Both the position numbers and the translations under genes were made by a program. A stretch of DNA of 64,000 nucleotides from Kangiella sediminilitoris. GTDB lineage: Bacteria > Pseudomonadota > Gammaproteobacteria > Enterobacterales > Kangiellaceae. Shown one piece after another: positions 55,885 through 63,650 of the stretch; positions within the stretch are counted from its first letter, which is position 1; each line of letters opens with the position of its first letter. Under the pieces are notes generated by a model. That model saw only the letters and a list, made by a program, of their open reading frames with translations, did no database searches and had not been told where the DNA came from. Where the stretch lies: positions 2,294,001-2,358,000 of the forward strand of contig NZ_CP012418.1 in NCBI RefSeq assembly GCF_001708405.1, read 5' to 3'.

Positions 55885-56746
55885 AGGACAGTCGATTACC
55901 AAACTTTCCTGCCTTGAAGTCATTGAACGCCTGAATGATCTCTTCCTCACTGTTCATGACGAATGGTCCTGCACCCACAATCGGCTCATTTAAGGGCTCG
56001 CCGCTGAGAATTAACAAGGTGCTATCTTCTTTTGCCTTGATACTGATATCAGTTCCAGAATTATCGAATACAACCGTATCTTCCAGCGAAGCCTGGTGAC
56101 CATTAATATCAATAGCACCTTTCAGCACCACCACTATCGCATTCCAACCTTCTGGAATACTCAGGGACTGCTCAGCATTTTCCTGCATGACCAGATCCCA
56201 GACATTCACTGGTGAAAAGGTTTTTGCCGGTCCTTTAGCTGACTGATACTCTCCAGCTATGACACGTAGCAAACCACCTTCCAGCTCAATATTTGGAATA
56301 TCATCGGCCTTGATCGCCTGATAGCCTGGCTTAGTCATTTTATGCTTCTTAGGAAGATTAACCCATAGCTGCGCCATTTCCATCATACCGCCACGCTCAG
56401 TAAACTCTTTTGAGTGGAACTCATCATGAAGTATGCCGCCTCCAGCGGTCATCCACTGCACATCTCCAGGATAAATGGTCCCGCCTTTTCCAGTTGAGTC
56501 TCTGTGCGATACTTCGCCCTGGTACACAATGGTGACTGTTTCAAATCCTCTATGTGGGTGTTCTCCCACCCCTCTTGGCGTATCACTGGCATCAAAGTTC
56601 GCTGGCCCCGCATGATCGAGAAGCAGAAACGGGCTGATCTGCTGCCCCTTATTGTTATAGGCAAACAGTGAACGAACTGGAAAACCATCACCAACCCAGT
56701 GCCCGGCAGGTGCACGATAAATGCCGGCAATTGACTTAATACTCAT
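55883..56746 (-). CDS. Pirin-family cupin protein
   Basis: This 287-residue bicupin has the metal ligands of pirins in the N-terminal cupin: His63 and His65 in EHPHRGFETVTIVYQG and His107 with Glu109 in GGGILHDEF. Bacterial pirins act as quercetin-dioxygenase-like enzymes or as regulators; the substrate here is not known. It is divergent from the LysR gene, and that pair is a common arrangement, so the LysR protein probably controls it. Confidence 0.92.
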   Translation of the reverse strand: MSIKSIAGIYRAPAGHWVGDGFPVRSLFAYNNKGQQISPFLLLDHAGPANFDASDTPRGVGEHPHRGFETVTIVYQGEVSHRDSTGKGGTIYPGDVQWMTAGGGILHDEFHSKEFTERGGMMEMAQLWVNLPKKHKMTKPGYQAIKADDIPNIELEGGLLRVIAGEYQSAKGPAKTFSPVNVWDLVMQENAEQSLSIPEGWNAIVVVLKGAIDINGHQASLEDTVVFDNSGTDISIKAKEDSTLLILSGEPLNEPIVGAGPFVMNSEEEIIQAFNDFKAGKFGNRLS

Positions 56747-56858
56747 GGTGTAAACTCCCGCTTTTGGGCTGTTTCATTGATACCTTTGATTATATTGGCA
56801 TGACAATCATTCAACCAGAGGCTAAAATGACACAAACCGTTCTATTTATAGGACAATC

Positions 56859-57764
56859 ATGCAGGATCTCAATGATCTGTATTATTTTGCCCTGGTCGTC
56901 GACCATGAAGGGTTTGCCGCTGCCGAACGAGCTACCGGTATTCCTAAATCCAAGCTAAGCCGTCGTGTAGCTGATCTTGAGGAAAGGCTGGGGGTTCGAT
57001 TACTTCATCGTACTACCCGCCATATTTCTGTTACCGATATTGGCAATCTTTACTACCAGCATTGTCAGGCTATCCTGATAGAAGCGCAGGCAGCAGAAGA
57101 TGCCATTGAGCAAACCCGAAGTGAACCCTGTGGTTTAATACGCGTAAGCTGCCCTATCGCCTTATTACAAATCAGCATCAGTCAAATTGTTGCTCGCTTT
57201 ATGCAACAGAACCCAAATGTGGAAATAGAACTGCATGCAACCAATCGTGCCATCGATCTCGTGGAAGAAGGAATTGATGTCGCAATTCGGGTCAGGCCGC
57301 CGCCTCTGGCAGACAGTGACTTAGTTCTAAAAGTTTTAGGGCAAAGGACCCAGTGTCTTGTCGCAAGCCCGGACTTACTGTCCAGATATGAGACAATAAA
57401 CACGCCAGCCGATCTTACAGCTATACCAAGCCTTGGGCTGGGAGCCCAACAACACCACCATCAGTGGCATCTTTTTCATCACAGTGGCGAAGAAACTATC
57501 ATTAGTCATAACCCCCGCCTGCGATGCGGTGACATGGTTGCGCTACGTGAAGCAGCTGTTGGTGCTGTGGGTATCGTACAGCTGCCAACCCTGATGATTG
57601 AACAACAGCTTAGAGATCAATCGCTGGTACAGGTTTTACCAAATTGGACACCACGCCCGGAAATTGCTCATGCCGTATTTCCCTCTCGCCGAGGGCTTAT
57701 GCCTTCCATTCGACAGTTTCTAGACTATCTGGGCAATGAATTTCGTGAACTGGAGCAGGATTAA
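56859..57764 (+). CDS. LysR-family transcriptional regulator
   Basis: This 301-residue regulator has an N-terminal winged helix-turn-helix (about 1-60; LNDLYYFALVVDHEGFAAAERATGIPKSKLSRRVADLEERLGVRLLHRTTR, read in part) and a C-terminal periplasmic-binding-like effector domain. It resembles the group that includes YafC and relatives. Divergent transcription from pirin across a 112-bp gap suggests it controls pirin. Confidence 0.92.
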   Translation: MQDLNDLYYFALVVDHEGFAAAERATGIPKSKLSRRVADLEERLGVRLLHRTTRHISVTDIGNLYYQHCQAILIEAQAAEDAIEQTRSEPCGLIRVSCPIALLQISISQIVARFMQQNPNVEIELHATNRAIDLVEEGIDVAIRVRPPPLADSDLVLKVLGQRTQCLVASPDLLSRYETINTPADLTAIPSLGLGAQQHHHQWHLFHHSGEETIISHNPRLRCGDMVALREAAVGAVGIVQLPTLMIEQQLRDQSLVQVLPNWTPRPEIAHAVFPSRRGLMPSIRQFLDYLGNEFRELEQD

Positions 57765-57782
57765 AAACAAATGGACAAAGAC

Positions 57783-57824
57783 AAATGAGAATCGTTTGCA
57801 TTTAAATTATTTTCAATGTATGAT
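57783..57824 (+). promoter_or_regulatory. Fur-box-like site over a sigma-70 promoter
   Basis: TGAGAAT-C-GTTTGCA (57786-57800) resembles the 7-1-7 Fur motif TGATAATNATTATCA; the left half matches in 6 of 7 positions, the right in 4 of 7. It overlaps a -35-like TTTGCA (57795-57800), with TATGAT 18 bp further (57819-57824), one mismatch from the -10 consensus. Repression by iron-loaded Fur would be the expected mode. Confidence 0.5.
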
Positions 57825-57830
57825 TCTTTC

Positions 57831-57975
57831 CATGCTTCGGTAATCGTTTAATTAGATAAGTTGGTGAACGGTTACTTACTAGTATAAGCCTTAACAGGTT
57901 GACAAAGAATTCCAATAATAATAATTGCTATCATAGGTCTCTTCACGCTATACCGCCCTGGTGGGCGGTTTTTTT
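57831..57975 (+). ncRNA. Candidate Fur-regulated small RNA
   Basis: From the predicted start near 57831 to the terminator at 57952-57975 there is about 145 nt with no convincing open reading frame: the only early ATG is stopped after three codons. The 5' part can fold as a 9-bp stem, GTAATCGTT and AACGGTTAC (one wobble), at 57840-57875, followed by an A/U-rich single-stranded stretch with AATAATAATAATT (57914-57926), the kind of site Hfq can bind. The layout (Fur box, promoter, short non-coding body, strong terminator) equals that of RyhB and PrrF genes. I cannot show sequence homology to either. Confidence 0.5.
57952..57975 (+). terminator. Intrinsic terminator of the candidate small RNA
   Basis: A perfect 7-bp GC-rich stem, ACCGCCC and GGGCGGT, with loop TGGT is followed by seven T residues. 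No annotated plus-strand gene ends here, which is why it points to a non-coding transcript. The minus-strand reading has no U-tract, so it does not serve the aspartoacylase gene. Confidence 0.9.
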
Positions 57976-57996
57976 ATTCTGAAAGACCGACTATCA

Positions 57997-58893
57997 TCAG
58001 CCAATATGGAATCGCTCTTTGCGAGACATGGCAAAAGCTTTTTTCTGATCATAGTAAGCGGCTTCGTTGACAAAGCTGATGTAACAGTCCTCACCTTCAT
58101 AAGCCACATCGTCACCATTCAACATTTTAAAAATCAGCTCACCATTTCGTAACAGTGTAAAATCTCGATCCTGAATATTTTTATGCACCATTCCAGCTAT
58201 TTCGCCCGATTCATCTACTGGCAAAAAAGTAAAATCGAAGTATCGGAAAATATCGATTGATTCTGAGGGTTGGGGCAATTCGTGGCGATTATATTGCTCA
58301 ATAAAATCCAAAATTAAGCGGACAGCCATATCAGTTTGATCAAACACGTCCTGACGCAGCTGCCCCTGTGGTACTGCCCCTACTTCTACCAAAACATGGC
58401 GCGGCGCTACTGTCATTAAAAAATGGTGATCCTTCATATCCTCAAGCGTAATATTAACGTTATCCATCCGCTGCTGGACATAATCAACCAACATCAGATG
58501 AAACGTATCGGTCTGGGTCAGCACCAGGTTGACTCCCATCGGTGCGGTAGAGGTATGCAAATCTATGATCATATCAGTTCTACTGTTGCCCTTAGGCCCC
58601 AGAGCCTGATTTATCTCTTTCGCTCGACGGTTCTCATAACCATCAAGTTCTTCATCATTTAAATCAGCCAGTCTGAAGCTACGGTTCAGATCATTATCAA
58701 TATATCGACGATTTGCTTCGAACGCTCTCAGGTTAGCATCGTATAAGTCGAGGTCGAAATTGTACTCACCGACACCACCCTGAATCTTGCGATATTTATC
58801 TAATAAATAGATACCAGTAAATTCGTTACCATGGGTGCCACCGACTAATGTCACATGGCCAACTTTATCTTTCCTCATACCTAAGATCTCCAT
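57997..58893 (-). CDS. Aspartoacylase-type M14 deacylase
   Basis: This zinc-dependent amidohydrolase of 298 residues should cleave N-acylated amino acids such as N-acetylaspartate. Zinc ligands His21 and Glu24 lie in GGTHGNE and His113 in DLHTS. Arg63, Asn70 and Arg71 lie in NRRYIDNDLNRSF, and the catalytic glutamate is Glu170 in VEVGAVPQG. These fit the human ASPA positions 21, 24, 116, 63, 70, 71 and 178 as I recall them, closer than they fit AstE. The ATG directly follows the nuclease stop codon (TAAATG), so translation is coupled. Confidence 0.9.
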   Translation of the reverse strand: MEILGMRKDKVGHVTLVGGTHGNEFTGIYLLDKYRKIQGGVGEYNFDLDLYDANLRAFEANRRYIDNDLNRSFRLADLNDEELDGYENRRAKEINQALGPKGNSRTDMIIDLHTSTAPMGVNLVLTQTDTFHLMLVDYVQQRMDNVNITLEDMKDHHFLMTVAPRHVLVEVGAVPQGQLRQDVFDQTDMAVRLILDFIEQYNRHELPQPSESIDIFRYFDFTFLPVDESGEIAGMVHKNIQDRDFTLLRNGELIFKMLNGDDVAYEGEDCYISFVNEAAYYDQKKAFAMSRKERFHIG

Positions 58894-59391
58894 TTATTTA
58901 CGCGAGTGGCTTTGTCGCCATAGCCAAGGATCCTGTATCTCTGACTCGGGCAACGACCACAGACCTCGCTTTTGCTCCCGGGCTTCTTCCTGAAGTTTCT
59001 TTAGTCCTCGGTTCTTACTGAAGCGCCAGACCCAGGCGGCTCCTGTTTCTACCATTCTAGCATTAATATTGATGCCATTAACCTCGATTACAGCCAATCG
59101 TCTGCCATATTTATCAAACTTTGCTCCCAGCAGGGTCAGGGATTTTTTATCCAGTAAATCGTGCAGCTGTTGCTTAGAATTTTCAGCATAAGGCTGGTAT
59201 CGCTCCGGTGCATCTATATCCAATAAACGGACCGTAAATTTATTCCCTATTTCACAGCACAAAACCACACTGTCGCCGTCCTGTACATAAACAAGATAAT
59301 AACTATCCGTCTCTTTACTAGACGAGTCACAAGCTATTAATGCGATTAAAACGATCGCGAATTGTAGCCCTCTTAAAATAACTTTATTCAT
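58894..59391 (-). CDS. Lipoprotein thermonuclease-like protein (SNase fold)
   Basis: This 165-residue protein has a signal peptide ending in the lipobox LIAC (Cys21) and a staphylococcal-nuclease fold. Arg55, Asp60 and Glu63 in VRLLDIDAPE have the spacing of the catalytic Arg35, Asp40 and Glu43 of the staphylococcal enzyme, and Arg97 or Arg98 in KYGRRLAV stands for Arg87. It is predicted to be anchored to the envelope and to cut nucleic acids outside the cytosol. It overlaps the exporter gene by eight bases and directly precedes the aspartoacylase. Confidence 0.9.
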   Translation of the reverse strand: MNKVILRGLQFAIVLIALIACDSSSKETDSYYLVYVQDGDSVVLCCEIGNKFTVRLLDIDAPERYQPYAENSKQQLHDLLDKKSLTLLGAKFDKYGRRLAVIEVNGININARMVETGAAWVWRFSKNRGLKKLQEEAREQKRGLWSLPESEIQDPWLWRQSHSRK

Positions 59392-60697
59392 TATCTTCTG
59401 GCCCTACCGTTGTTTCTGTTTTAATTGCTGGTTTGGGCAAGGTCGCAATAGACGATACCAGTAGACCTGTAATCAGTGAGACACCAACAATCATCATATT
59501 AAAGGCCGTTTCCAGACCACCAATAATGTTATGTTCGAGTAACTCAGTAAGACTTTTAAAGCCAACACTTCCCGGAACCAGAATAATAAATCCAGGCATC
59601 ATAATCGCTGCCGTTGGAACCTGCTTTATACGATAAGCCAGATTCGAAAACACACCAACCGTTAAGGCACCAAAGAAAGCACCTGTGGCAACACCCATAT
59701 AGCTTCCTGCCCACCGTGAGATAAAAAATGATAAGCAGATGGTCACCACTATCCAGGGCAAATGCTTACTGCGACTCTGGAACAGCATCATCAACGCCCA
59801 GGAACTGATTGTGATTGCAAGCCAGACCGTCCACTCCGGCAACTGATGATCAATGCTTGTGGTAATACTGGCCTGCCCAAAAATTAATGATGCTACCTGG
59901 GTTCCGATTGCCACACCTAAAGTCATCTGAATAAAGATAACTCCAGCTCCCAATAGACGCGCCGTTCCAGATACCAGGTTCTGAGTTGCAAGCTCGGCCA
60001 TGGCAATGGTTAGCATCATTCCGGGTATCAACACCATGATGCCGGAAACCACCGGGATATAAGTTGAGCTCAACCCAAGCCAATAATTAAAACCAAATGA
60101 AATTACCGTCGCTATAAAAGCCGACAGGGCGGGCATCAGATTAGAAACGGTTTCTGAACGGAGGCCACCGATATTGACGAAGGTCCCCACCACCAGGCCG
60201 GTTACCGAAGCCGTAATAATTTCTTCTACACCGCCACCAAAAATTCTGGAGATGCATATCGAAACAATCATAAAGCAGAAAATCATCCAGAATTTATTAT
60301 GCAACGGTGCTGAATTAGCAATCTCTGTTAACTCTTTGGCACCTTCCTCAGTAGACATCTCACCGTTAATAACGGCATGCGCCACATCAGTAGTTCGGCT
60401 CAATTTATCAACATTTACTTCACCCGCATTCGAACGAATTACGTAGGTTCTCGGTTTATCTTCGTCCTGTATAAAGGTCATGGTGATGCTGGTAGGCACA
60501 GCTGTGGTTTGAAGACCATAGCCTAGCTGATCGGCGACATTAGTCATCAATCGCTCCAGTTCATAGCTGGGAACCCCATAAGTATGTAACGCTTTTACCA
60601 ATCGAAGCATGAATCCCACAGGCTCATGACGATCGGGATAATGAGGGACGTTATCAAGACGTCTCTCAGCAATGGAGACTGGCAATTCTTCAGCCAT
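59384..60697 (-). CDS. Threonine/serine exporter family protein (ThrE-like fusion)
   Basis: This 437-residue inner-membrane protein has a soluble N-terminal part (about 1-125) with the DUF1212 pattern (FMLRLVKALHTYGVPSYELE) and about ten membrane helices. The second half matches the DUF3815 part, including PTAAIMMPGFIILVPGSVGFKSL. ThrE of Corynebacterium, and YjjP-YjjB as split proteins in E. coli, export threonine, serine or succinate. The actual substrate here is not known. It is the first gene of the exporter-nuclease-aspartoacylase operon. Confidence 0.9.
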   Translation of the reverse strand: MAEELPVSIAERRLDNVPHYPDRHEPVGFMLRLVKALHTYGVPSYELERLMTNVADQLGYGLQTTAVPTSITMTFIQDEDKPRTYVIRSNAGEVNVDKLSRTTDVAHAVINGEMSTEEGAKELTEIANSAPLHNKFWMIFCFMIVSICISRIFGGGVEEIITASVTGLVVGTFVNIGGLRSETVSNLMPALSAFIATVISFGFNYWLGLSSTYIPVVSGIMVLIPGMMLTIAMAELATQNLVSGTARLLGAGVIFIQMTLGVAIGTQVASLIFGQASITTSIDHQLPEWTVWLAITISSWALMMLFQSRSKHLPWIVVTICLSFFISRWAGSYMGVATGAFFGALTVGVFSNLAYRIKQVPTAAIMMPGFIILVPGSVGFKSLTELLEHNIIGGLETAFNMMIVGVSLITGLLVSSIATLPKPAIKTETTVGPEDNE

Positions 60698-60731
60698 AGC
60701 AGGTATTCCTTGGACTTTAGCAGTATTGGGC

Positions 60732-60750
60732 TTGTGATATCTCGTTACAA
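60732..60750. promoter_or_regulatory. Inverted repeat between the exporter and the zinc-receptor locus
   Basis: TTGTGATATCTCGTTACAA has TTGT and ACAA ends about 11 bases and a partly symmetric middle, loosely like a Zur site. It lies in the divergent gap between the ThrE-like gene and the small secreted protein that precedes the ZnuD-like receptor. The match is weak. Confidence 0.3.
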
Positions 60751-60848
60751 ATATCCCCTGGGATCTGTTTGCATATTACTTTCTTATGGAATAGCATTGC
60801 AAACTTGAAGTGAAAACTTCGAACTTGAATCCATTGCGTGGACCCGAT

Positions 60849-61133
60849 ATGAATAAGTTATTACGACAAGCTATTATTCTTAGCGCCCTGTTAAGTATGG
60901 CGTTGCTTGGCGTGGCGCACGCAAATTCACCGATTCATGAGCAGGCGAAAGACTTCCAGGAATGTACCTTCTGTTTACATCATGCTGGAACACAGCTTCA
61001 TACAACGCCAGATCAGATCCATGTTCCACAACCTGTAGAAGTCAACGTTCAATCTGAACTCGTTTCTGACAGCGAGGTGTTTGTTCGTCCTATTCGCCCA
61101 TTCAACGGCCGCGCCCCACCTCAATTCGTATAA
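60849..61133 (+). CDS. Small secreted Cys/His-containing protein
   Basis: This 94-residue protein has a signal peptide (about 1-25, ending AHA) and a short mature part with CTFCLHHAGTQLH (two cysteines and several histidines) and a Pro-rich C-terminus. The pattern slightly resembles the DUF2946 family, but this is not a firm match. The ATG at 60849 is chosen since it starts the signal peptide; the frame is open to a GTG at 60810. It lies 81 bp before the TonB-dependent receptor, which suggests a metal-related role. Confidence 0.6.
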   Translation: MNKLLRQAIILSALLSMALLGVAHANSPIHEQAKDFQECTFCLHHAGTQLHTTPDQIHVPQPVEVNVQSELVSDSEVFVRPIRPFNGRAPPQFV

Positions 61134-61160
61134 CTCTCTAAAACTATTTAGATTTCTCCT

Positions 61161-61176
61161 GCTCTAAAGTTAGAGC
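61161..61176 (+). promoter_or_regulatory. Inverted repeat before the TonB-dependent receptor
   Basis: A perfect 7-bp inverted repeat, GCTCTAA-AG-TTAGAGC, lies 38 bp upstream of the receptor. There is no T-tract, so it may be an operator or an mRNA hairpin. Confidence 0.35.
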
Positions 61177-61214
61177 CTGGGGAAAGTATCCGTGTATTTT
61201 ACGATTGAGGAATC

Positions 61215-63581
61215 ATGACAATGAAACCGACTAAATTAAGCTTACTAGTACTCAGTGTCCTGGCTACGAATAGTGCGCTAGCCGCAGAAAAGAATCTTAC
61301 AGGTATTATTACCGATGATAATGACCAGCCGATGGCCGGTATCGAAGTTAATGTACGTGCTCTAAACCTTACAGCCACCACGAACGAATCCGGTAGGTTC
61401 GTGTTTGATAACCTGGAAGAAGGACGCTACGTCCTTGATATCGAAGCGGGCCCTGACGGCCACATCAATCGCTCCATTCAGCATGATGGTAGCGAGCACA
61501 GTATCGAAATTACTCCAGATAATGCTGAAGTTATGGTCATAACGGGTAATCCACTTGAGCACTCCAGCCTCGAAATGGCTTCTCCCTCAGTAATTATCAG
61601 CGGCGAAGAACTGATTAAAAATCGCGGCGCCAATATAGGAGAAACCCTGGCACAAACCCCGGGCATCAATTTATCCAGTTTCGGTTCAGGCGCTGGTCGC
61701 CCGGTTATTCGAGGCCAACAGGGTAATCGCGTAACGGTTTTAAGCAACAACACCTCGACTCAGGATGCCTCAAACTCAAGTCCGGATCACTGGATTGCCG
61801 CAGAGCCGTTACTGGCTGATCGTGTAGAAGTATTAAAGGGTCCGGCTACATTACTTTACGGTGGAGGTGCAGTAGGCGGTGCAGTCAATGTGGTTGACCA
61901 TCGCATTCCGAAGCATCTCACAGATGGCATCGAAGGTGGCTTTGAGGCCCGCATCGCTGATGCTACTACAGGTGAGCGCACAACCGTCGGCACCGTTACC
62001 ACCTCGTCAGGTAATTTTGCGTTTAATCTAGACGCTTTTAAATCTAAAACTGATGATTATGAAATTCCTGGCTATGCTGAATCTTCTTATCTGCGTGAGC
62101 AGGAAGAAGCCGAGCATGCAGGAGAAACGGCGGAAGAGCATGCTGAGCATGAAGAAGAATTTGGCGGTACTTTGAACAATACCAATACCGATACTAAAGG
62201 CGGCAGCTTTGGTCTGTCTTATATCGGTGACGATGGTTATATCGGTGCCTCCTACACAGAGTATGATCGCTCCTACGGTCTACCTGGTCATGCTCACGAA
62301 GAGCCTATCCACGAGGGTGAAACGCCTGAAGAGCACGCCGAGCATGCCGAAGAAGAAAGCGTCATGATCGATGTTAAGCAAAAACGTTATGACCTCAAAG
62401 GGCAACTTGACGATCCGTTCGCAGGCTTTCAGAACCTTAAATTCAGCTATGCCAAGACCGACTATGAGCATATGGAAGTTGAAGGTGAAGCGATCAGCAC
62501 TCAGTTCACTAACGACGCACAGGAGCTTAGAGTTGAAGCCGTTCATAAAGCATGGCATGGATGGCAAGGGGCTTTCGGCCTCCAGCTGAGCGACAGTGAC
62601 TTTGCTGCCATCGGTGCAGAGACATTTATCCCCGGCTCTAATACTAAAAACTACGGTTTATTCTGGCTGGAAGAAGTGGATAAAGGTGACTGGCATACCG
62701 AGCTTGGTCTGCGAGTAGATAAGCAGGAAATTGATGTCGCTTCTGATGGCGCTTTTGCCGGTGCGAAACGCAACGACAATGCCTTCAGTTTTGCAGCGGG
62801 TACCGTCTGGCACATTGATGATAACTGGTCTTTACCAATTAACGCAGCATACGCACAGCGTCTACCGTCAGTTGAAGAGCTCTACTCGAATGCAGGAAAA
62901 GATGAAAGCACTTATGTACCACACTTAGCAACTCTGACAATTGAAGTGGGCAACCCAGAGCTCGATGAAGAAACTGCTAATAATTTGGATCTTGGTTTGC
63001 GTTACCATACCGATGACATTCATGCTTCGATCTCACTATTCCATAACCAGGTCTCAGACTACATTTATCTGGAACATGCTGAACATGAAGCTGATGGGCA
63101 TGATGGCGTTCACGAGGATCTTCCAATCTTGGAATATACCCAGAACGACGCAACCTTTACCGGACTCGAAGCAGAAATCGACTGGACCTTTGGTTATCAG
63201 GGCGATAAGTACTGGAAAGCAGGTCTATTCGCTGATTATACCCGTGCGACCTTAGATCAGGGCGGTTACCTGCCACGCACACCGGCTAAACGTTTCGGTG
63301 GTAATTTTGGCTTTGTCGATGGCGGTTTCAGTGCAGACTTCAGCGCAATCAAGGTCACCGATCAAACTCAGCTGGCGGAAGACGAATTACCAACAGATGG
63401 CTACACGCTAATCAATATGAACTTCGGCTATAGCATCTTCTTTGATAACTCTGATCTACTGCTATTCCTGAAAGGGGAGAATATGGCGAATGAAGAAATT
63501 CGTGACCATGCATCATTCTTAAAGGATAGAACGACCCGAGCAGGAAGAACTTTGTCAGCAGGGTTCCGTCTGACATTCTAG
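61215..63581 (+). CDS. ZnuD-like TonB-dependent receptor with His/Glu-rich loops
   Basis: This outer-membrane beta-barrel receptor of 788 residues probably imports zinc. After the signal peptide (ending LAA) a carboxypeptidase-regulatory-like domain (about 28-105) precedes the plug (SPSVIISGEELIKNRGANIGETLAQTPGI, VLKGPATLLYGGGAVGGAVNV). The barrel ends in Phe (GFRLTF). Loops contain His/Glu clusters: EEAEHAGETAEEHAEHEEE (about 295-313), AHEEPIHEGETPEEHAEHAEE (about 360-380, in parts), and HAEHEADGHDGVHED (about 624-638). These resemble zinc-binding loops of ZnuD. The second ATG (61221), 8 nt after GAGGAA, may be the true start. Confidence 0.9.
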   Translation: MTMKPTKLSLLVLSVLATNSALAAEKNLTGIITDDNDQPMAGIEVNVRALNLTATTNESGRFVFDNLEEGRYVLDIEAGPDGHINRSIQHDGSEHSIEITPDNAEVMVITGNPLEHSSLEMASPSVIISGEELIKNRGANIGETLAQTPGINLSSFGSGAGRPVIRGQQGNRVTVLSNNTSTQDASNSSPDHWIAAEPLLADRVEVLKGPATLLYGGGAVGGAVNVVDHRIPKHLTDGIEGGFEARIADATTGERTTVGTVTTSSGNFAFNLDAFKSKTDDYEIPGYAESSYLREQEEAEHAGETAEEHAEHEEEFGGTLNNTNTDTKGGSFGLSYIGDDGYIGASYTEYDRSYGLPGHAHEEPIHEGETPEEHAEHAEEESVMIDVKQKRYDLKGQLDDPFAGFQNLKFSYAKTDYEHMEVEGEAISTQFTNDAQELRVEAVHKAWHGWQGAFGLQLSDSDFAAIGAETFIPGSNTKNYGLFWLEEVDKGDWHTELGLRVDKQEIDVASDGAFAGAKRNDNAFSFAAGTVWHIDDNWSLPINAAYAQRLPSVEELYSNAGKDESTYVPHLATLTIEVGNPELDEETANNLDLGLRYHTDDIHASISLFHNQVSDYIYLEHAEHEADGHDGVHEDLPILEYTQNDATFTGLEAEIDWTFGYQGDKYWKAGLFADYTRATLDQGGYLPRTPAKRFGGNFGFVDGGFSADFSAIKVTDQTQLAEDELPTDGYTLINMNFGYSIFFDNSDLLLFLKGENMANEEIRDHASFLKDRTTRAGRTLSAGFRLTF

Positions 63582-63600
63582 CCTTGTTCTTCAACATTTT

Positions 63601-63630
63601 GCGAGCAGTTTCCATCAGGTGACTGCTCGC
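63601..63630. terminator. Hairpin after the TonB-dependent receptor
   Basis: GCGAGCAGT and ACTGCTCGC form a perfect 9-bp stem with a 12-nt loop, 19 bp after the receptor stop. Only a weak T content (CTTCTCG) follows, so it may act as a mild terminator between the convergent genes. Confidence 0.45.
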
Positions 63631-63650
63631 CTTCTCGTATTAAAAGACCG

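Noticed and set aside
57961-58152. 63-codon frame that starts in the terminator at 57952-57975
   Set aside because: Its first codons are the terminator stem and T-tract; the rest is antisense to the aspartoacylase gene.
57997-58893. Succinylglutamate desuccinylase (AstE)
   Set aside because: Residues 63, 70 and 71 and the spacing to His113 fit aspartoacylase better, and no other ast gene is nearby.
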